Assembly (NCBI GenBank): GCA_902778135.1
Contig: CACYWP010000016.1
Coordinates: forward strand, 1-64,000
From: an uncultured Coriobacteriaceae bacterium
GTDB lineage: Bacteria; Actinomycetota; Coriobacteriia; Coriobacteriales; Atopobiaceae
Length of the DNA: 64,000 nucleotides
Reading direction: 5' to 3'
Of the stretch, positions 8,499 to 16,853 are shown piece by piece. The position numbers and the translations under genes are program-made. The notes beneath the pieces were generated by a model, which saw only the letters and a program-made list of their open reading frames with translations, was not told the DNA's origin and ran no database searches. The first letter of the stretch is position 1. Each line of letters opens with the position of its first letter.

Positions 8499-9452
8499 TC
8501 AGTCGCCCAACCCCAGCAGACGCCCAGCGTTGCGCGAGAAGACGTCCTCAATCATACCTGCCAACAGCGGGTCCCGCTCCAGCGCCTGCTTGGTCTGGGC
8601 GATCATGGGCACCGGCGTGTAGGGATAGTCGGAACCATAGAGCACATGGGTTGGGTCCGCCACCTTCAGCAACGCGTCCAGCATCACGGGTTGCGCGGTG
8701 CCGGCGATGTCGAAGTAGAGGCTGCGCACCCCACGCATCACGTCCACCTCGGGCATCTTGTGCTGGGGCACGAGGATGCGGGAGATGCCCACCATGCGAT
8801 GGGCGATCTCGGGCAGGAAGGAGCCGCAGTGCGGCACCACCCAACGGATGTGCGGATAGCGCTCGACCATGCCCGTCATCAGCAGGTCGATGACCGAGCG
8901 CGTCGTGTCCGCAAGGAACTCGTACATGGGCTTGAGTTGGCTGGCAAAGGTTCCCGCAGGCGTTGCCGACGGACCCGTCGGATGGATGATGGCGACGGCG
9001 GCCCGCCGGTCCAACTCCTCGTAGAGCGGGGTGAGTGCGGGGTCGCCCAGGTACATGCCCCATGCGTTGGAGGGAACCTTCACACCCAAGGCTCCCAGCT
9101 CGTCGTATCCACGCACGGCCTCGGCCACGGAACCCTCCACGTTCGGCAGGGGCAGGTACGTGCAGAAGCCCAGTCGCGTGGGGTGACGATGGCAGAGTGC
9201 GGCCATATCGTCGTTCATCAGGCGCGCCTGGGCCAGCGCCAGCCCGTCGTCCCCCCGATGCGGATGCGGCGACGAGATGGTGACCAGCTGGAAGGCCTGG
9301 TTGGTCTCGTCCATGAAGGCCAGGTGTCCCTCCTCGCTCCAGTCGGGCTCGGGGAAGCCGTCCTCGGCCTCGGTCTGGATGCCCAGGTCGCCGAGCGCCT
9401 GCAGATAGCTGGCGGGTAGCACGTGCGTGTGCATGTCGATGGTGGGCAGCAT
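8499..9452 (-). CDS. Amidohydrolase family protein (ACMSD-like metal-dependent hydrolase/decarboxylase)
   Basis: This 317-residue TIM-barrel amidohydrolase starts MLPTIDMHTHVLP, giving the metal-binding HxH at residues 8-10. Other landmarks are AIIHPTGPSATPAGTF, VVPHCGSFLPEIAHRM and the late Asp in LYGSDYPYTP. The pattern is that of the amidohydrolase_2 subgroup that includes ACMSD and gamma-resorcylate decarboxylase, so it may be a decarboxylase or hydrolase of a carboxylated ring. No pathway partners are adjacent. It is the first gene of a possible two-gene unit with the histidine phosphatase and is divergent from the aldo/keto reductase. Confidence 0.8.
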   Translation of the reverse strand: MLPTIDMHTHVLPASYLQALGDLGIQTEAEDGFPEPDWSEEGHLAFMDETNQAFQLVTISSPHPHRGDDGLALAQARLMNDDMAALCHRHPTRLGFCTYLPLPNVEGSVAEAVRGYDELGALGVKVPSNAWGMYLGDPALTPLYEELDRRAAVAIIHPTGPSATPAGTFASQLKPMYEFLADTTRSVIDLLMTGMVERYPHIRWVVPHCGSFLPEIAHRMVGISRILVPQHKMPEVDVMRGVRSLYFDIAGTAQPVMLDALLKVADPTHVLYGSDYPYTPVPMIAQTKQALERDPLLAGMIEDVFSRNAGRLLGLGD

Positions 9453-9622
9453 GGCACTCCCCTCTCACGAGACGCCGTCCACGATGGGCTAATGCCGCAT
9501 CGCCACAACACATCATAGCAACCGGCAGGAAGAACCTCTCCCGGGGAGGCGGTCAAAGACCTCGCGCCAATCGGTCCTCTTCTATACTGGAGGCATCATC
9601 CGCACCATCCTTGGGGGTTGCC

Positions 9623-10657
9623 ATGAACACCGTCACCCTTGGCTCCACTGGCATCACCGTCCCGCAGAACGCATTTGGCGCCTTGCCCATCCAGCGCACA
9701 CCTGTCGACGAGGCCGTCCGCATCCTGCGGCGTGCCTATGAGGGCGGCATCCGCTACTTCGACACGGCGCGCGCCTATTCGGACAGCGAGGAGAAGCTGG
9801 GCCTCGCCTTTGGTGACGGATGGCTGCGTCGCGAGGATGTCTACCTTGCCACCAAGACCACGGCCAAGACGCCCGAGCAGTTCCACAAGGACCTGGAGAC
9901 CTCGCTTTCGAAGCTGCGCACCAGCTACATCGATGTGTACCAGTTCCACATGGCCGGGCAGGTATGGGCCCCGGGCGACGGCACCGGCATGTACGAGGCC
10001 ATGCTCGAGGCCAAGGAGGCGGGCCGGATCCGTCACATCTCGATCACCGCGCACAAGATCGGCGTGGCGGAGGAGGCCGTCAGGAGCGGCTTGTACGAGA
10101 CGTTGCAGTTCCCCTTCTCCTACCTTGCCGGACAGCGCGAGCTGGACCTCGTGCGCCTCTGCGAGGAGCGCAACGTGGGCTTCGTCTGCATGAAGGGCCT
10201 GGCAGGAGGCCTCATCACCAACTCGCGCGCCGCCATGGCCTTCATGACCCAGCACCCCTGGGCATTGCCCATCTGGGGCATCCAACGCATGGGCGAGCTG
10301 GAGGAATGGCTGTCGTACATGGACGAGACGCCCGCCTACGACGACGAGATCGCGGCCTTCGTCGAGGGCGAGCGCTCCGAGCTGATGGGCGAGTTCTGCC
10401 GCGGCTGCGGCTACTGCATGCCGTGCCCCATGGGCATCGAGATCAACAACTGCGCCCGCATGTCGCTGATGCTGCGCCGCGCCCCCTCGGCCAACTGGCT
10501 GAACGAGCACTGGCAGGCAGAGATGGCCAAGATCCCCAGCTGCCTGCACTGCGGGCGCTGCGCGCGGCACTGCCCCTACGAGCTGGACACGCCTGCGCTG
10601 CTGGAGAAGAACTATGAGGACTACCAGCGCGTCCTTGCAGGAGAGGTGACGGTCTAG
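9623..10657 (+). CDS. Aldo/keto reductase with C-terminal [4Fe-4S] domain
   Basis: This 344-residue protein has an aldo/keto reductase barrel (MNTVTLGSTGITVPQNAFG; Tyr/Asp motif RYFDTARAYSDSE; FHKDLETSLSKL) followed from about residue 255 by ferredoxin-like Cys clusters, CRGCGYCMPCPMG and CLHCGRCARHCPY. Such fusions are common in strict anaerobes and probably draw electrons from ferredoxin rather than NADPH alone. The start at 9623 has GGGGG five bases upstream; the in-frame TTG at 9611 lacks a site. A -10 like TATACT lies at 9583-9588. A paralogue lies at 30207-31337. The substrate is unknown. Confidence 0.85.
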   Translation: MNTVTLGSTGITVPQNAFGALPIQRTPVDEAVRILRRAYEGGIRYFDTARAYSDSEEKLGLAFGDGWLRREDVYLATKTTAKTPEQFHKDLETSLSKLRTSYIDVYQFHMAGQVWAPGDGTGMYEAMLEAKEAGRIRHISITAHKIGVAEEAVRSGLYETLQFPFSYLAGQRELDLVRLCEERNVGFVCMKGLAGGLITNSRAAMAFMTQHPWALPIWGIQRMGELEEWLSYMDETPAYDDEIAAFVEGERSELMGEFCRGCGYCMPCPMGIEINNCARMSLMLRRAPSANWLNEHWQAEMAKIPSCLHCGRCARHCPYELDTPALLEKNYEDYQRVLAGEVTV

Positions 10658-11191
10658 CGACCCGAGGCCCGCGCCTACGGCCGCGGGGCAATGAGGCGCG
10701 CCACCGACGGCAGGATCCCGCGTACCGGACCCTGACAGGCTCTCCCCCCGCCATCACCTCATGTCGCTGGGAATCGATCCTCTGGCAGTCTTCGTTTGTC
10801 TGTGTTTTTACAAGCGACTCGTTCTTCCCTGCGCAGATTACGGCGTTGTCTGCGCAGGGAAGAACGCAAACAACGCAAACTGCTTCTAGATGTGGCCATA
10901 AAGCGCAAACAACAAGGCTCTGAGGCGTATCAGAGCAAAGAAAAGCGCAAACAACTGGTTAGGGATTTCCGCCAGCGCTCAGCAAGCAGCGCTGCAAATT
11001 GTCTGCGTTTCTATTAGCACGAAACGAATCCTCGAGGGGTTTGTCTGCGTTTTTGGGAATGCCTACGGGCCAGGTCACGTTGTCTGCGCTCTCGGCTGCG
11101 CAGACTACAGCGTGTTCTGCGTAGCGGTTCGCAGGACGACCCGCGAAACGCAGACAACGCGGGCAGCCCCCATGGGATGCCATCGCTCGCC
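10658..11191. repeat. Intergenic repeat cluster (TTGTYTGCG motifs and hairpins)
   Basis: I support no gene in this 534-base gap. It holds at least eight exact copies of the nonamer TTGTCTGCG or TTGTTTGCG in both orientations between 10845 and 11165. It also has a perfect 17-bp inverted repeat at 10821-10837/10849-10865 with an 11-base loop. An ORF at 10796-11017 is low-complexity Arg/Lys/Gln and reflects the repeats. The region lies between two convergent transcripts, the reductase (+) and the iron operon (-). Confidence 0.6.
10821..10865. repeat. Perfect 17-bp inverted repeat
   Basis: Arms GTTCTTCCCTGCGCAGA (10821-10837) and its exact complement (10849-10865) flank an 11-base loop. There is no T-run on either side, so it is not a standard intrinsic terminator. 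It sits downstream of both flanking transcripts. Confidence 0.6.
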
Positions 11192-11557
11192 CTATCTGGG
11201 CGACGTGACCACGTATCCTGCCTCGCGCACCACAGCCCTGAGAGTGTCCATGTCAGGCCGCTCCTTCGTACGCACGCGCGCCGAGCGGGACCCTATGCTG
11301 ACGCTAGCCCACGTTCCCGGCAGCCCATTGAGTGCATTCTCGACCTTGATGGCACAGTTTTCGCAGGTCATCCCCCCTATTGTCAGCTCGGTCTCATAGG
11401 GATAGTGCGACTTGTCACGGTCGTGCACACGCGCTCGGACGGGTGCCTCGTCATGCTCGCCGCAACAGGCGCTACCCCTCCTTGCCCGACGGCGTGCCAC
11501 CATCGCGGCGACAACCACCGCAACCGCAATCGCGAGGACCAGCAACGCGTCAACCAT
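11192..11557 (-). CDS. Membrane-anchored HMA (heavy-metal-associated) domain protein
   Basis: This 121-residue protein has an N-terminal transmembrane segment (residues 2-20, VDALLVLAIAVAVVVAAMV), an Arg-rich stop and a CCGEH patch. A C-terminal HMA fold follows with the metal-binding GGMTCENC motif and the usual ending in VVREAGYVV. HMA domains bind soft metals such as Cu(I) through the CxxC pair. The start at 11557 overlaps the stop of the upstream FeoB-associated gene (ATGGTTGA), so it is the third gene of the feo operon. A copper-type domain in an iron operon is notable; the substrate metal is not proven. Confidence 0.8.
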   Translation of the reverse strand: MVDALLVLAIAVAVVVAAMVARRRARRGSACCGEHDEAPVRARVHDRDKSHYPYETELTIGGMTCENCAIKVENALNGLPGTWASVSIGSRSARVRTKERPDMDTLRAVVREAGYVVTSPR

Positions 11558-11714
11558 GGCGCACCTCGCAGTCCGTAGGGCCACGATGCCCACAGGTTCC
11601 CGCATAGGGGCAGGCGGCACACCCTCCCCGACGTCGGGCGCGCACCATCGAGCGAACGGCCAGACCAACAGCCCCGCCAACTGCGACGAGCAGGGTCACA
11701 TCCAGGAATCCCAT
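11550..11714 (-). CDS. FeoB-associated Cys-rich small membrane protein
   Basis: This 54-residue protein begins MGFLDVTLLVAVGGAVGLA (one membrane helix), then a basic stretch RARRRGG and four Cys in CAACPYAGTC...DCEV. This is the layout of the FeoB-associated Cys-rich membrane protein family (PF12669 type), found beside feoB in many Gram-positive anaerobes. Its start follows the FeoB stop within five bases and its own stop overlaps the next start, so the three genes are coupled. It may assist iron delivery or FeoB assembly, but its biochemistry is unsettled. Confidence 0.8.
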   Translation of the reverse strand: MGFLDVTLLVAVGGAVGLAVRSMVRARRRGGCAACPYAGTCGHRGPTDCEVRHG

Positions 11715-11718
11715 CTCA

Positions 11719-14100
11719 TCACCCCAAGCCCATGGCCAAACCGACCAAGCGCACCAACAGGGCGGTCAGCCATGCCACGAAACACTGCCACACCACGACA
11801 CTGACGGCCCAGCTGCCACCCAGCTCGCGCTTGATCGAGGCAACGGCGGCGACGCAGGGAGTGTACAGCAGGCTGAACACCAGAAGCGATGCGGCGGCAA
11901 GCGGCGTCATGACCGCACGCACCCCACCCTGGGTGCCAAAGAGCACCTCCAACACCGACACGACGCTCTCCTTGGCCATGAACCCGCTGATGAGGGAGGT
12001 TGCGATGCGCCAGTCACCCAACCCTGCCGGGGCCAGGACCGGCACCAGCCAACCAGATATGGCCGCGAGGATGCTCTGCGACGAGTCATCCACCAGGTTG
12101 AACCGCATGTCGAAGCTCTGCAGGAACCACACCACCACCGTTGCGACCAAGATGACCGAGAACGCCTTCTGCAGGAAGTCCTTCGCCTTCTCCCACAGCA
12201 GCTGGGCGACGCTGCGTGGGCTGGGCATGCGGTAGTTGGGAAGCTCCATGACAAAGGGAACCGCCTCCCCCGTGAAGAAGGTCCGCTTGAACAGCAGCGC
12301 GCACAGGATGCCGCACAGGATGCCCGTCAGGTACAACGCCAGCATGACCAGCCATCCGCGGTCGGGAAAGAACACGCTGACGAAGAAGGCATAGATGGGC
12401 AGCTTTGCAGTGCAGCTCATGAAGGGCGTGAGCAGAATGGTCATCTTGCGGTCGCGATCGGAGGGCAGCGTGCGCGTGGCCATGACCGCCGGCACCGTGC
12501 AGCCGAAGCCGATGAGCATGGGCACGATGCTACGACCGGAGAGACCGATGCGTCGCAGCAGGCGATCCATGAAGAAGGCCACGCGAGCCAGGTATCCCGA
12601 GTCCTCCAGGAGGGACAGGAAGAAGAACATGGTCACGATGATGGGAAGGAAGGAGAGGACCGAGCCGACGCCCTCGAATATGCCGTCGATGATCAGCCCA
12701 TGGACGGCCTCGTTGACCCCGCCGGCCGTCAGCGCCGCGTCCGCGGCGTCGGTCAGTATGCCGATGCCCGTCTCCAGCAGCCCCTGCAGCCAGGCGCCCA
12801 CCACGCTGAAGGTCAGGTAGAACACCAGCCCCATGATGGCGACGAACATCGGGATGGCGGTCCAACGGCCGGTGAGAATGTGGTCGATGCGCTCGCTGCG
12901 CGTGCGCTCGCGGCTCTCGAGGGGCTTGGTGACGCACGCCTCGCACACGCCGGTGATGAACGAGAAGCGCATGTCGGCCATCGCCGCGTTACGGTCCAAA
13001 CCACGCTCGCGCTCGAGCTGGAGACAGATGTGCTCGAGCGTCTCACGCTCGTTCTCGTCGAGCTCCAGCTGCGCGGCTATCAGCTCGTCCCCCTCAATCA
13101 GCTTCGAGGCCGCGAACCGCAGGGGCAGACCCGTGCGCTCGGCATGGTCCTCGATGAGGTGCTGCACCGCATGCAGGCACCGATGCAGCGCGCCGCCATG
13201 CTCGCTGGCATCACAGAAGTCCTGGCGCAGCGGCCGCTCCTGGTAGCGCGCGATGTGCAGCGCGTGGCGTACCAGCTCGTCGACGCCCTGGTTCTTTGCG
13301 GCGGAGATCGGGACCACCGGCACACCAAGCATCCGCTCCATCAGGTTGACGTCCACCGAGCCGCCGTTGCCCGTCACCTCGTCCATCATGTTCAGGGCGA
13401 CGACCATCGGTATGCCCATCTCCAGCAGCTGCATCGTCAGGTAGAGGTTGCGCTCGATGTTGGTGGCATCGACGATGTTGATGATCGCCTTGGGATGCTC
13501 GTTCACCACGAAGTTGCGCGAGACCACCTCCTCGCTGGAGTATGGCGACATGCTGTAGATGCCCGGCAGGTCGGTGATCGAGGTGTGGGCATGCCCGCGG
13601 ATGGCGCCATCCTTGCGGTCCACCGTGACGCCCGGAAAGTTGCCGACGTGCTGATTGGCACCGGTCAGCTGGTTGAAGAGGGTCGTCTTGCCACTGTTCT
13701 GGTTGCCGACTAACGCGAAGGTCAGCAGCGTATCGTCAGGCAGGGGCGTTCCGCTTCCCTTGGGATGGAACTTCCCTCCCTCACCCAGACCGGGATGGGC
13801 CGTATGGCGCACCGCGCGCGTCGCTCCCGCATGGGACGGCGACCCGCCGTCGGCTATGGAGACCTTGCCCGCATCCGCCAGGCGCAGCGTCAGCTTGTAG
13901 TCGTGTATCTCAAGCTCGACGGGGTCCCCCATGGGTGCGAACTTGACGACGGTCACATCCGCGCCTGGTATCACGCCCATGTCTAGCAGATGCTGGCGCA
14001 GTGCCCCCTCGCCACCGACCGCCGTGATGGTCGCGCTCTGACCCTCCTGCAGGTCGGCGATGGTTCGCATGCCCTCGACCCGATTGTTGCTCTCGCTCAT
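11719..14100 (-). CDS. feoB: FeoA-FeoB fusion, ferrous iron transporter
   Basis: This 793-residue protein fuses a FeoA (SH3-like) domain, residues ~10-85 (HLLDMGVIPGADV ... VELEIHDYKLTLR), to a full FeoB. The G-protein domain has G1 GNQNSGKTT, a GVTVD switch, G3 DLPG and G4 NMMD. The membrane domain has two Gate regions (VPMLIGFGCTVPAVMATRTL; MAKESVVSVLEVLFG). FeoB imports Fe(II) across the cytoplasmic membrane. The start at 14100 follows GGAGAGGG; the longer frame only adds that ribosome site. It heads a three-gene operon and is probably controlled by the MarR-type gene just upstream and by the AGAACCTTT repeats at 14142-14189. Confidence 0.93.
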   Translation of the reverse strand: MSESNNRVEGMRTIADLQEGQSATITAVGGEGALRQHLLDMGVIPGADVTVVKFAPMGDPVELEIHDYKLTLRLADAGKVSIADGGSPSHAGATRAVRHTAHPGLGEGGKFHPKGSGTPLPDDTLLTFALVGNQNSGKTTLFNQLTGANQHVGNFPGVTVDRKDGAIRGHAHTSITDLPGIYSMSPYSSEEVVSRNFVVNEHPKAIINIVDATNIERNLYLTMQLLEMGIPMVVALNMMDEVTGNGGSVDVNLMERMLGVPVVPISAAKNQGVDELVRHALHIARYQERPLRQDFCDASEHGGALHRCLHAVQHLIEDHAERTGLPLRFAASKLIEGDELIAAQLELDENERETLEHICLQLERERGLDRNAAMADMRFSFITGVCEACVTKPLESRERTRSERIDHILTGRWTAIPMFVAIMGLVFYLTFSVVGAWLQGLLETGIGILTDAADAALTAGGVNEAVHGLIIDGIFEGVGSVLSFLPIIVTMFFFLSLLEDSGYLARVAFFMDRLLRRIGLSGRSIVPMLIGFGCTVPAVMATRTLPSDRDRKMTILLTPFMSCTAKLPIYAFFVSVFFPDRGWLVMLALYLTGILCGILCALLFKRTFFTGEAVPFVMELPNYRMPSPRSVAQLLWEKAKDFLQKAFSVILVATVVVWFLQSFDMRFNLVDDSSQSILAAISGWLVPVLAPAGLGDWRIATSLISGFMAKESVVSVLEVLFGTQGGVRAVMTPLAAASLLVFSLLYTPCVAAVASIKRELGGSWAVSVVVWQCFVAWLTALLVRLVGLAMGLG

Positions 14101-14141
14101 GGCGTTTCCCTCTCCAATACCTTCCACCAGTGCCTTCTGGC

Positions 14142-14189
14142 AGAACCTTTGACTAGAACCTTTTGTCAGAACCTTTTCCTAGAAGATGT
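14142..14189 (-). promoter_or_regulatory. 13-bp-spaced direct repeats upstream of feoAB
   Basis: AGAACCTTT occurs at 14142, 14155 and 14168, with a weaker copy (AGAAGATG) at 14181, all with a 13-base period. They lie 40-90 bases upstream of the FeoA-FeoB start, in the gap to the MarR gene. The spacing suggests an ordered operator or an internal duplication in the 5' leader. The binding partner is unknown. Confidence 0.45.
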
Positions 14190-14232
14190 TTATGCAGAGT
14201 AGATGCTCGGCTCCAATCGCTGAGAATGTGGG

Positions 14233-14661
14233 TCAGGCCGCCGCCATGGAACAGAAGTCCAGACAGCGCTCCAACAGGCGCACGAACTCGTTCGCGTCGC
14301 CCTCCCCGAGATAGGACAGCAGCGCCTTGCGCCTCGAGACAATCCTCTCCTGCTGGCGCCGGGCCTCCATGTATCCCGCCTCGGTCAGCGAGACGTAGAT
14401 CTTGCGACGGTCCTCCTCGTCGCCACGACGCACAACCAGGCCCTTGCCCTCCAGCTGGCGCAGGAGGTTGGCTACGCGCCCCGTGGAAAGGCCGCACTGC
14501 TCGGTCAGCTCCCCGGACAGCAGCGCCTCGTCGGCACGGGCCAGGCACAGCAGGATGGCTGGCTCTCCACGCAGGGAGAACAGTCCGCCCGCCCGCGTCA
14601 CCTCGTCCAACCGGGTGCCACACAGCGTGCCCATGCGCTCTGTCAACTCGTCCAGGTCCAT
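14233..14661 (-). CDS. MarR-family transcriptional regulator, likely iron/metal-responsive
   Basis: This 142-residue winged-helix protein of the MarR type has a recognition region ELTEQCGLSTGRVANLLRQLEGKGLV and the wing RRGDEEDRRKIYVSLTEAG. It lies directly upstream of feoAB on the same strand. MarR-type repressors next to feoAB or metal genes are known in Firmicutes and Actinobacteria, so it likely senses iron or a redox cue. Its C-terminus has a Cys pair (RCLDFC) that could matter for sensing. Its own promoter carries a 10-bp palindrome at 14683-14710, consistent with autoregulation. Confidence 0.85.
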   Translation of the reverse strand: MDLDELTERMGTLCGTRLDEVTRAGGLFSLRGEPAILLCLARADEALLSGELTEQCGLSTGRVANLLRQLEGKGLVVRRGDEEDRRKIYVSLTEAGYMEARRQQERIVSRRKALLSYLGEGDANEFVRLLERCLDFCSMAAA

Positions 14662-14682
14662 CGGCCCCTCGGATTGCTTCGA

Positions 14683-14710
14683 ATAGAAGTTAACCTATCA
14701 TAACTTCTAT
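14683..14710 (-). promoter_or_regulatory. Operator-like 10-bp inverted repeat upstream of the MarR gene
   Basis: ATAGAAGTTA at 14683-14692 and its exact complement at 14701-14710, with an 8-base spacer, lie 22 bases upstream of the marR-type start. Size and AT-rich character fit a MarR dimer site overlapping the promoter. Confidence 0.55.
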
Positions 14711-14764
14711 ACTCGCATGAGTCAACCACGGAAAACACCAAGCGACAGGAGGCGGTTCCCTGCG

Positions 14765-14863
14765 TTCGACCATCGGGGACGGTTCTCCACGGTCGAAAAC
14801 GCAGTCGCAAGTAACCGTACCGACCTGCTTTTCGACCGTGGAGAACCGTCCCCGATGGTCGAA
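14765..14863. repeat. Perfect 35-bp inverted repeat
   Basis: Arms at 14765-14799 and 14829-14863 are exact complements over 35 bases (core GGGACGGTTCTCCACGG), with a 29-base loop that itself has a GCAG/CTGC pair. The element lies in the divergent gap between the MarR gene and the phosphatase gene. It has no transposase and no T-run. It could be a small non-autonomous mobile element (MITE or REP-like) or a structured RNA. Confidence 0.7.
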
Positions 14864-14955
14864 ACGCGGGGTTGGTCTCGGGAATCTGGCGCATTCGGCG
14901 GCGCTGTTGCCCCATCATGGTGTCGTGGCTCCATCGCGAATCTGGGAGACCGATC

Positions 14956-15732
14956 ATGTCCGAGCACCCATCACCGCCCAACCCGAGGGACGAGGGCCTT
15001 CTCGACGAGGGCCGCTTCCTGCGCTTACGTTCCTGCCCAAACGCCCGTGAGCTGGGCGGATACGACACGCCCCAAGGCCGGACCGCCTACCATCGGTTCC
15101 TGCGCGCCGGAGGGACGCGCGCCCTGACGTCCGAAGACCTCCAGCGGCTGCGCCAATGGGGCGTGACGCGCGTGATGGACCTGCGCAGCGTCGGCGAATC
15201 CCCGCGCGTCACCTGCCGCCTTTCCAACCAGGATTGGGTGGCATGGGAGAACGTGCCCTTCTATGACTATGACCTGTCGGCACCCACGATGGCGCCGGTC
15301 CATCCCAGCGACAACTACCTCGTGACGGGCTATCTGCACATGCTTTCGTCAGCCACGTCCATCCGACGCATCCTCGCCTTCTTCGCCGCCTCGCGGCCCA
15401 CCGACTGCATCCTGTTCCACTGCGCTGCGGGCATCGACCGAACGGGCGTCGTCGCCATGCTGCTGCTGGGACTGGTGGGTGTGGCCCGGCGACAGGTCAT
15501 CGCAGACTACGCCTACTCGTTCGGGTCCGTTGCCGAGGTAGAGTCCCTCGTCTCGGGTGCAACCGGGACCCCGCCAGCCCGCATCTCATCGATGCTGAGG
15601 ATCCGTCTGGACACGATCGCGACGGTCTACGACACCGTCATCCACGAGCACGGGACCTTCCGCGCCTTTCTGACCAGCTGCGGTGTCGATGAGCCGACCC
15701 TTGACGGCGTGACCGCCCACCTGATTGGGTGA
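14956..15732 (+). CDS. Tyrosine-protein phosphatase-like protein
   Basis: This 258-residue protein has the Cys-based phosphatase loop HCAAGIDRTG (Cx5R) and an upstream Asp/Arg region (RVMDLRSVGE), matching the bacterial DUF/tyrosine-phosphatase family related to IphP. The opening FLRLRSCPNARELGGYDTPQGR is the usual start of that family. There is no signal peptide in the chosen start (14956, preceded by GGGAGA); the longer frame is not supported by a ribosome site. It may dephosphorylate proteins or phosphoinositide-type substrates. It converges with the lipoprotein gene. Confidence 0.85.
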   Translation: MSEHPSPPNPRDEGLLDEGRFLRLRSCPNARELGGYDTPQGRTAYHRFLRAGGTRALTSEDLQRLRQWGVTRVMDLRSVGESPRVTCRLSNQDWVAWENVPFYDYDLSAPTMAPVHPSDNYLVTGYLHMLSSATSIRRILAFFAASRPTDCILFHCAAGIDRTGVVAMLLLGLVGVARRQVIADYAYSFGSVAEVESLVSGATGTPPARISSMLRIRLDTIATVYDTVIHEHGTFRAFLTSCGVDEPTLDGVTAHLIG

Positions 15733-15778
15733 CAAGGCGCGTTGGCCAAGTGGCGAACCCGTCCGTGTGGAGGTCCGG

Positions 15779-16669
15779 CTACTCTCCCGGCCAATGCCCA
15801 GACATCGACTCGAAGACCTCCGAGGGGGTCGAACCGTACTCGCCCTCGGACGCCACGTCGAACAGCCCCGCCTCGATGGCGGCCTTCGGGAAGACGAACA
15901 CCGACAAGCCTGCGTCATCGGTCACCATCTCGACGAGAAGCTCCCTCATGGAGGGTCCGTAGGCAACGCCGAAGGAGGCGGTGAAGTTCTCGTCAAAGAC
16001 CACGTCCTTGCTGACCATGACGTTGCTCACCAGCTCCTCGTATGCAGAGCTGCACGTCGGGTAGTTGGGCGTGTTGATGACGTAGAGCACGACCTGGTCG
16101 CTGGAGCCCCTGTCCAGTTGGCCAATCGCCTCGTCGTCCAGCGGATAGAGGTCGGCGTCGAAGACCCGCACCGTGGTGTGGCCATCGAACCAGCAGAGGT
16201 CGTCCTTGTGCCAGGTGTAGCCCCTCTGCTGGAGCAGCGTCTCCAGCTGCCAGCCCCTCAGCTCGGAGATCGCGTAGACCGTCGGGTCGTTGTAGGAGTC
16301 CATGCACTCCTCGGCCCACGTGTCGAACTGCTCGTCGCTGGAATCCTCGTCCTTTCCATCGTCCGTCTCACCCAGCGTCTTGGCCCCATTCTGGATGTCG
16401 TCCACCGCCTTGCCGGCGTCCTCCTTGGCCTTCTCGTCCGCAGCGGCATCGTCTTCCTTCTCAGGGGTGGTGTCGTCCTTCTTCTCCGCCGCCTCGTCTG
16501 CCTTCTGCTCCTGGACGGCCTCGTCCTTGGTGCCGCCATCCGAGCATCCGGCAAGCATCACGGCCCCACCGCTTGCCAGCGCGACGCAGAGCACCCCCGT
16601 CAAAAGACGGGCCGCGACCCTTGTCGGAAGGAACGGAATCATGTCATGGCGCAGGTCGGAGTTGGACAT
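15779..16669 (-). CDS. Putative lipoprotein with acidic linker
   Basis: This 296-residue protein has an N-terminal signal with a lipobox (VALASGGAVMLAGC), so it is likely anchored to the outer face of the membrane. Residues ~45-115 form a Lys/Glu/Asp-rich low-complexity linker (EKKDDTTPEKEDDAAADEKA). The C-terminal ~170 residues look folded, with Cys (EECMDSY, DLCWFDGH, YPTCSS) and aromatic residues, but match no family I know. The start at 16669 has GGGAG; an internal Met at residue 10 could also serve. It stands alone. Confidence 0.7.
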   Translation of the reverse strand: MSNSDLRHDMIPFLPTRVAARLLTGVLCVALASGGAVMLAGCSDGGTKDEAVQEQKADEAAEKKDDTTPEKEDDAAADEKAKEDAGKAVDDIQNGAKTLGETDDGKDEDSSDEQFDTWAEECMDSYNDPTVYAISELRGWQLETLLQQRGYTWHKDDLCWFDGHTTVRVFDADLYPLDDEAIGQLDRGSSDQVVLYVINTPNYPTCSSAYEELVSNVMVSKDVVFDENFTASFGVAYGPSMRELLVEMVTDDAGLSVFVFPKAAIEAGLFDVASEGEYGSTPSEVFESMSGHWPGE

Positions 16670-16853
16670 CGCAGGCTCCCTTGCATCGTCGGTATGGCTC
16701 GCCCCAACGATATCGCACGACCCGCATTTGCCCGTCGTTCTGCCATGTCAGGCAATGACAGGCATGGCGCGACAAGGCGACGCCGCATGACCAGACACCC
16801 TGTCATGGCCATGCGGCGCAGTCCTCGTCGCGCGTTGGATTCCCCGACTCCCC

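Noticed and set aside
7779-9419. Plus-strand ORF of 546 codons
   Set aside because: It is antisense to the histidine phosphatase and amidohydrolase genes.
10658-10690. GC-rich stem after the aldo/keto reductase as a terminator
   Set aside because: The pairing is imperfect and there is no T-run, so I do not call it a terminator.
10796-11017. Short plus-strand ORF in the repeat cluster
   Set aside because: Its Arg/Lys/Gln-rich sequence comes from the repeated nonamers. It has no ribosome site and no family.
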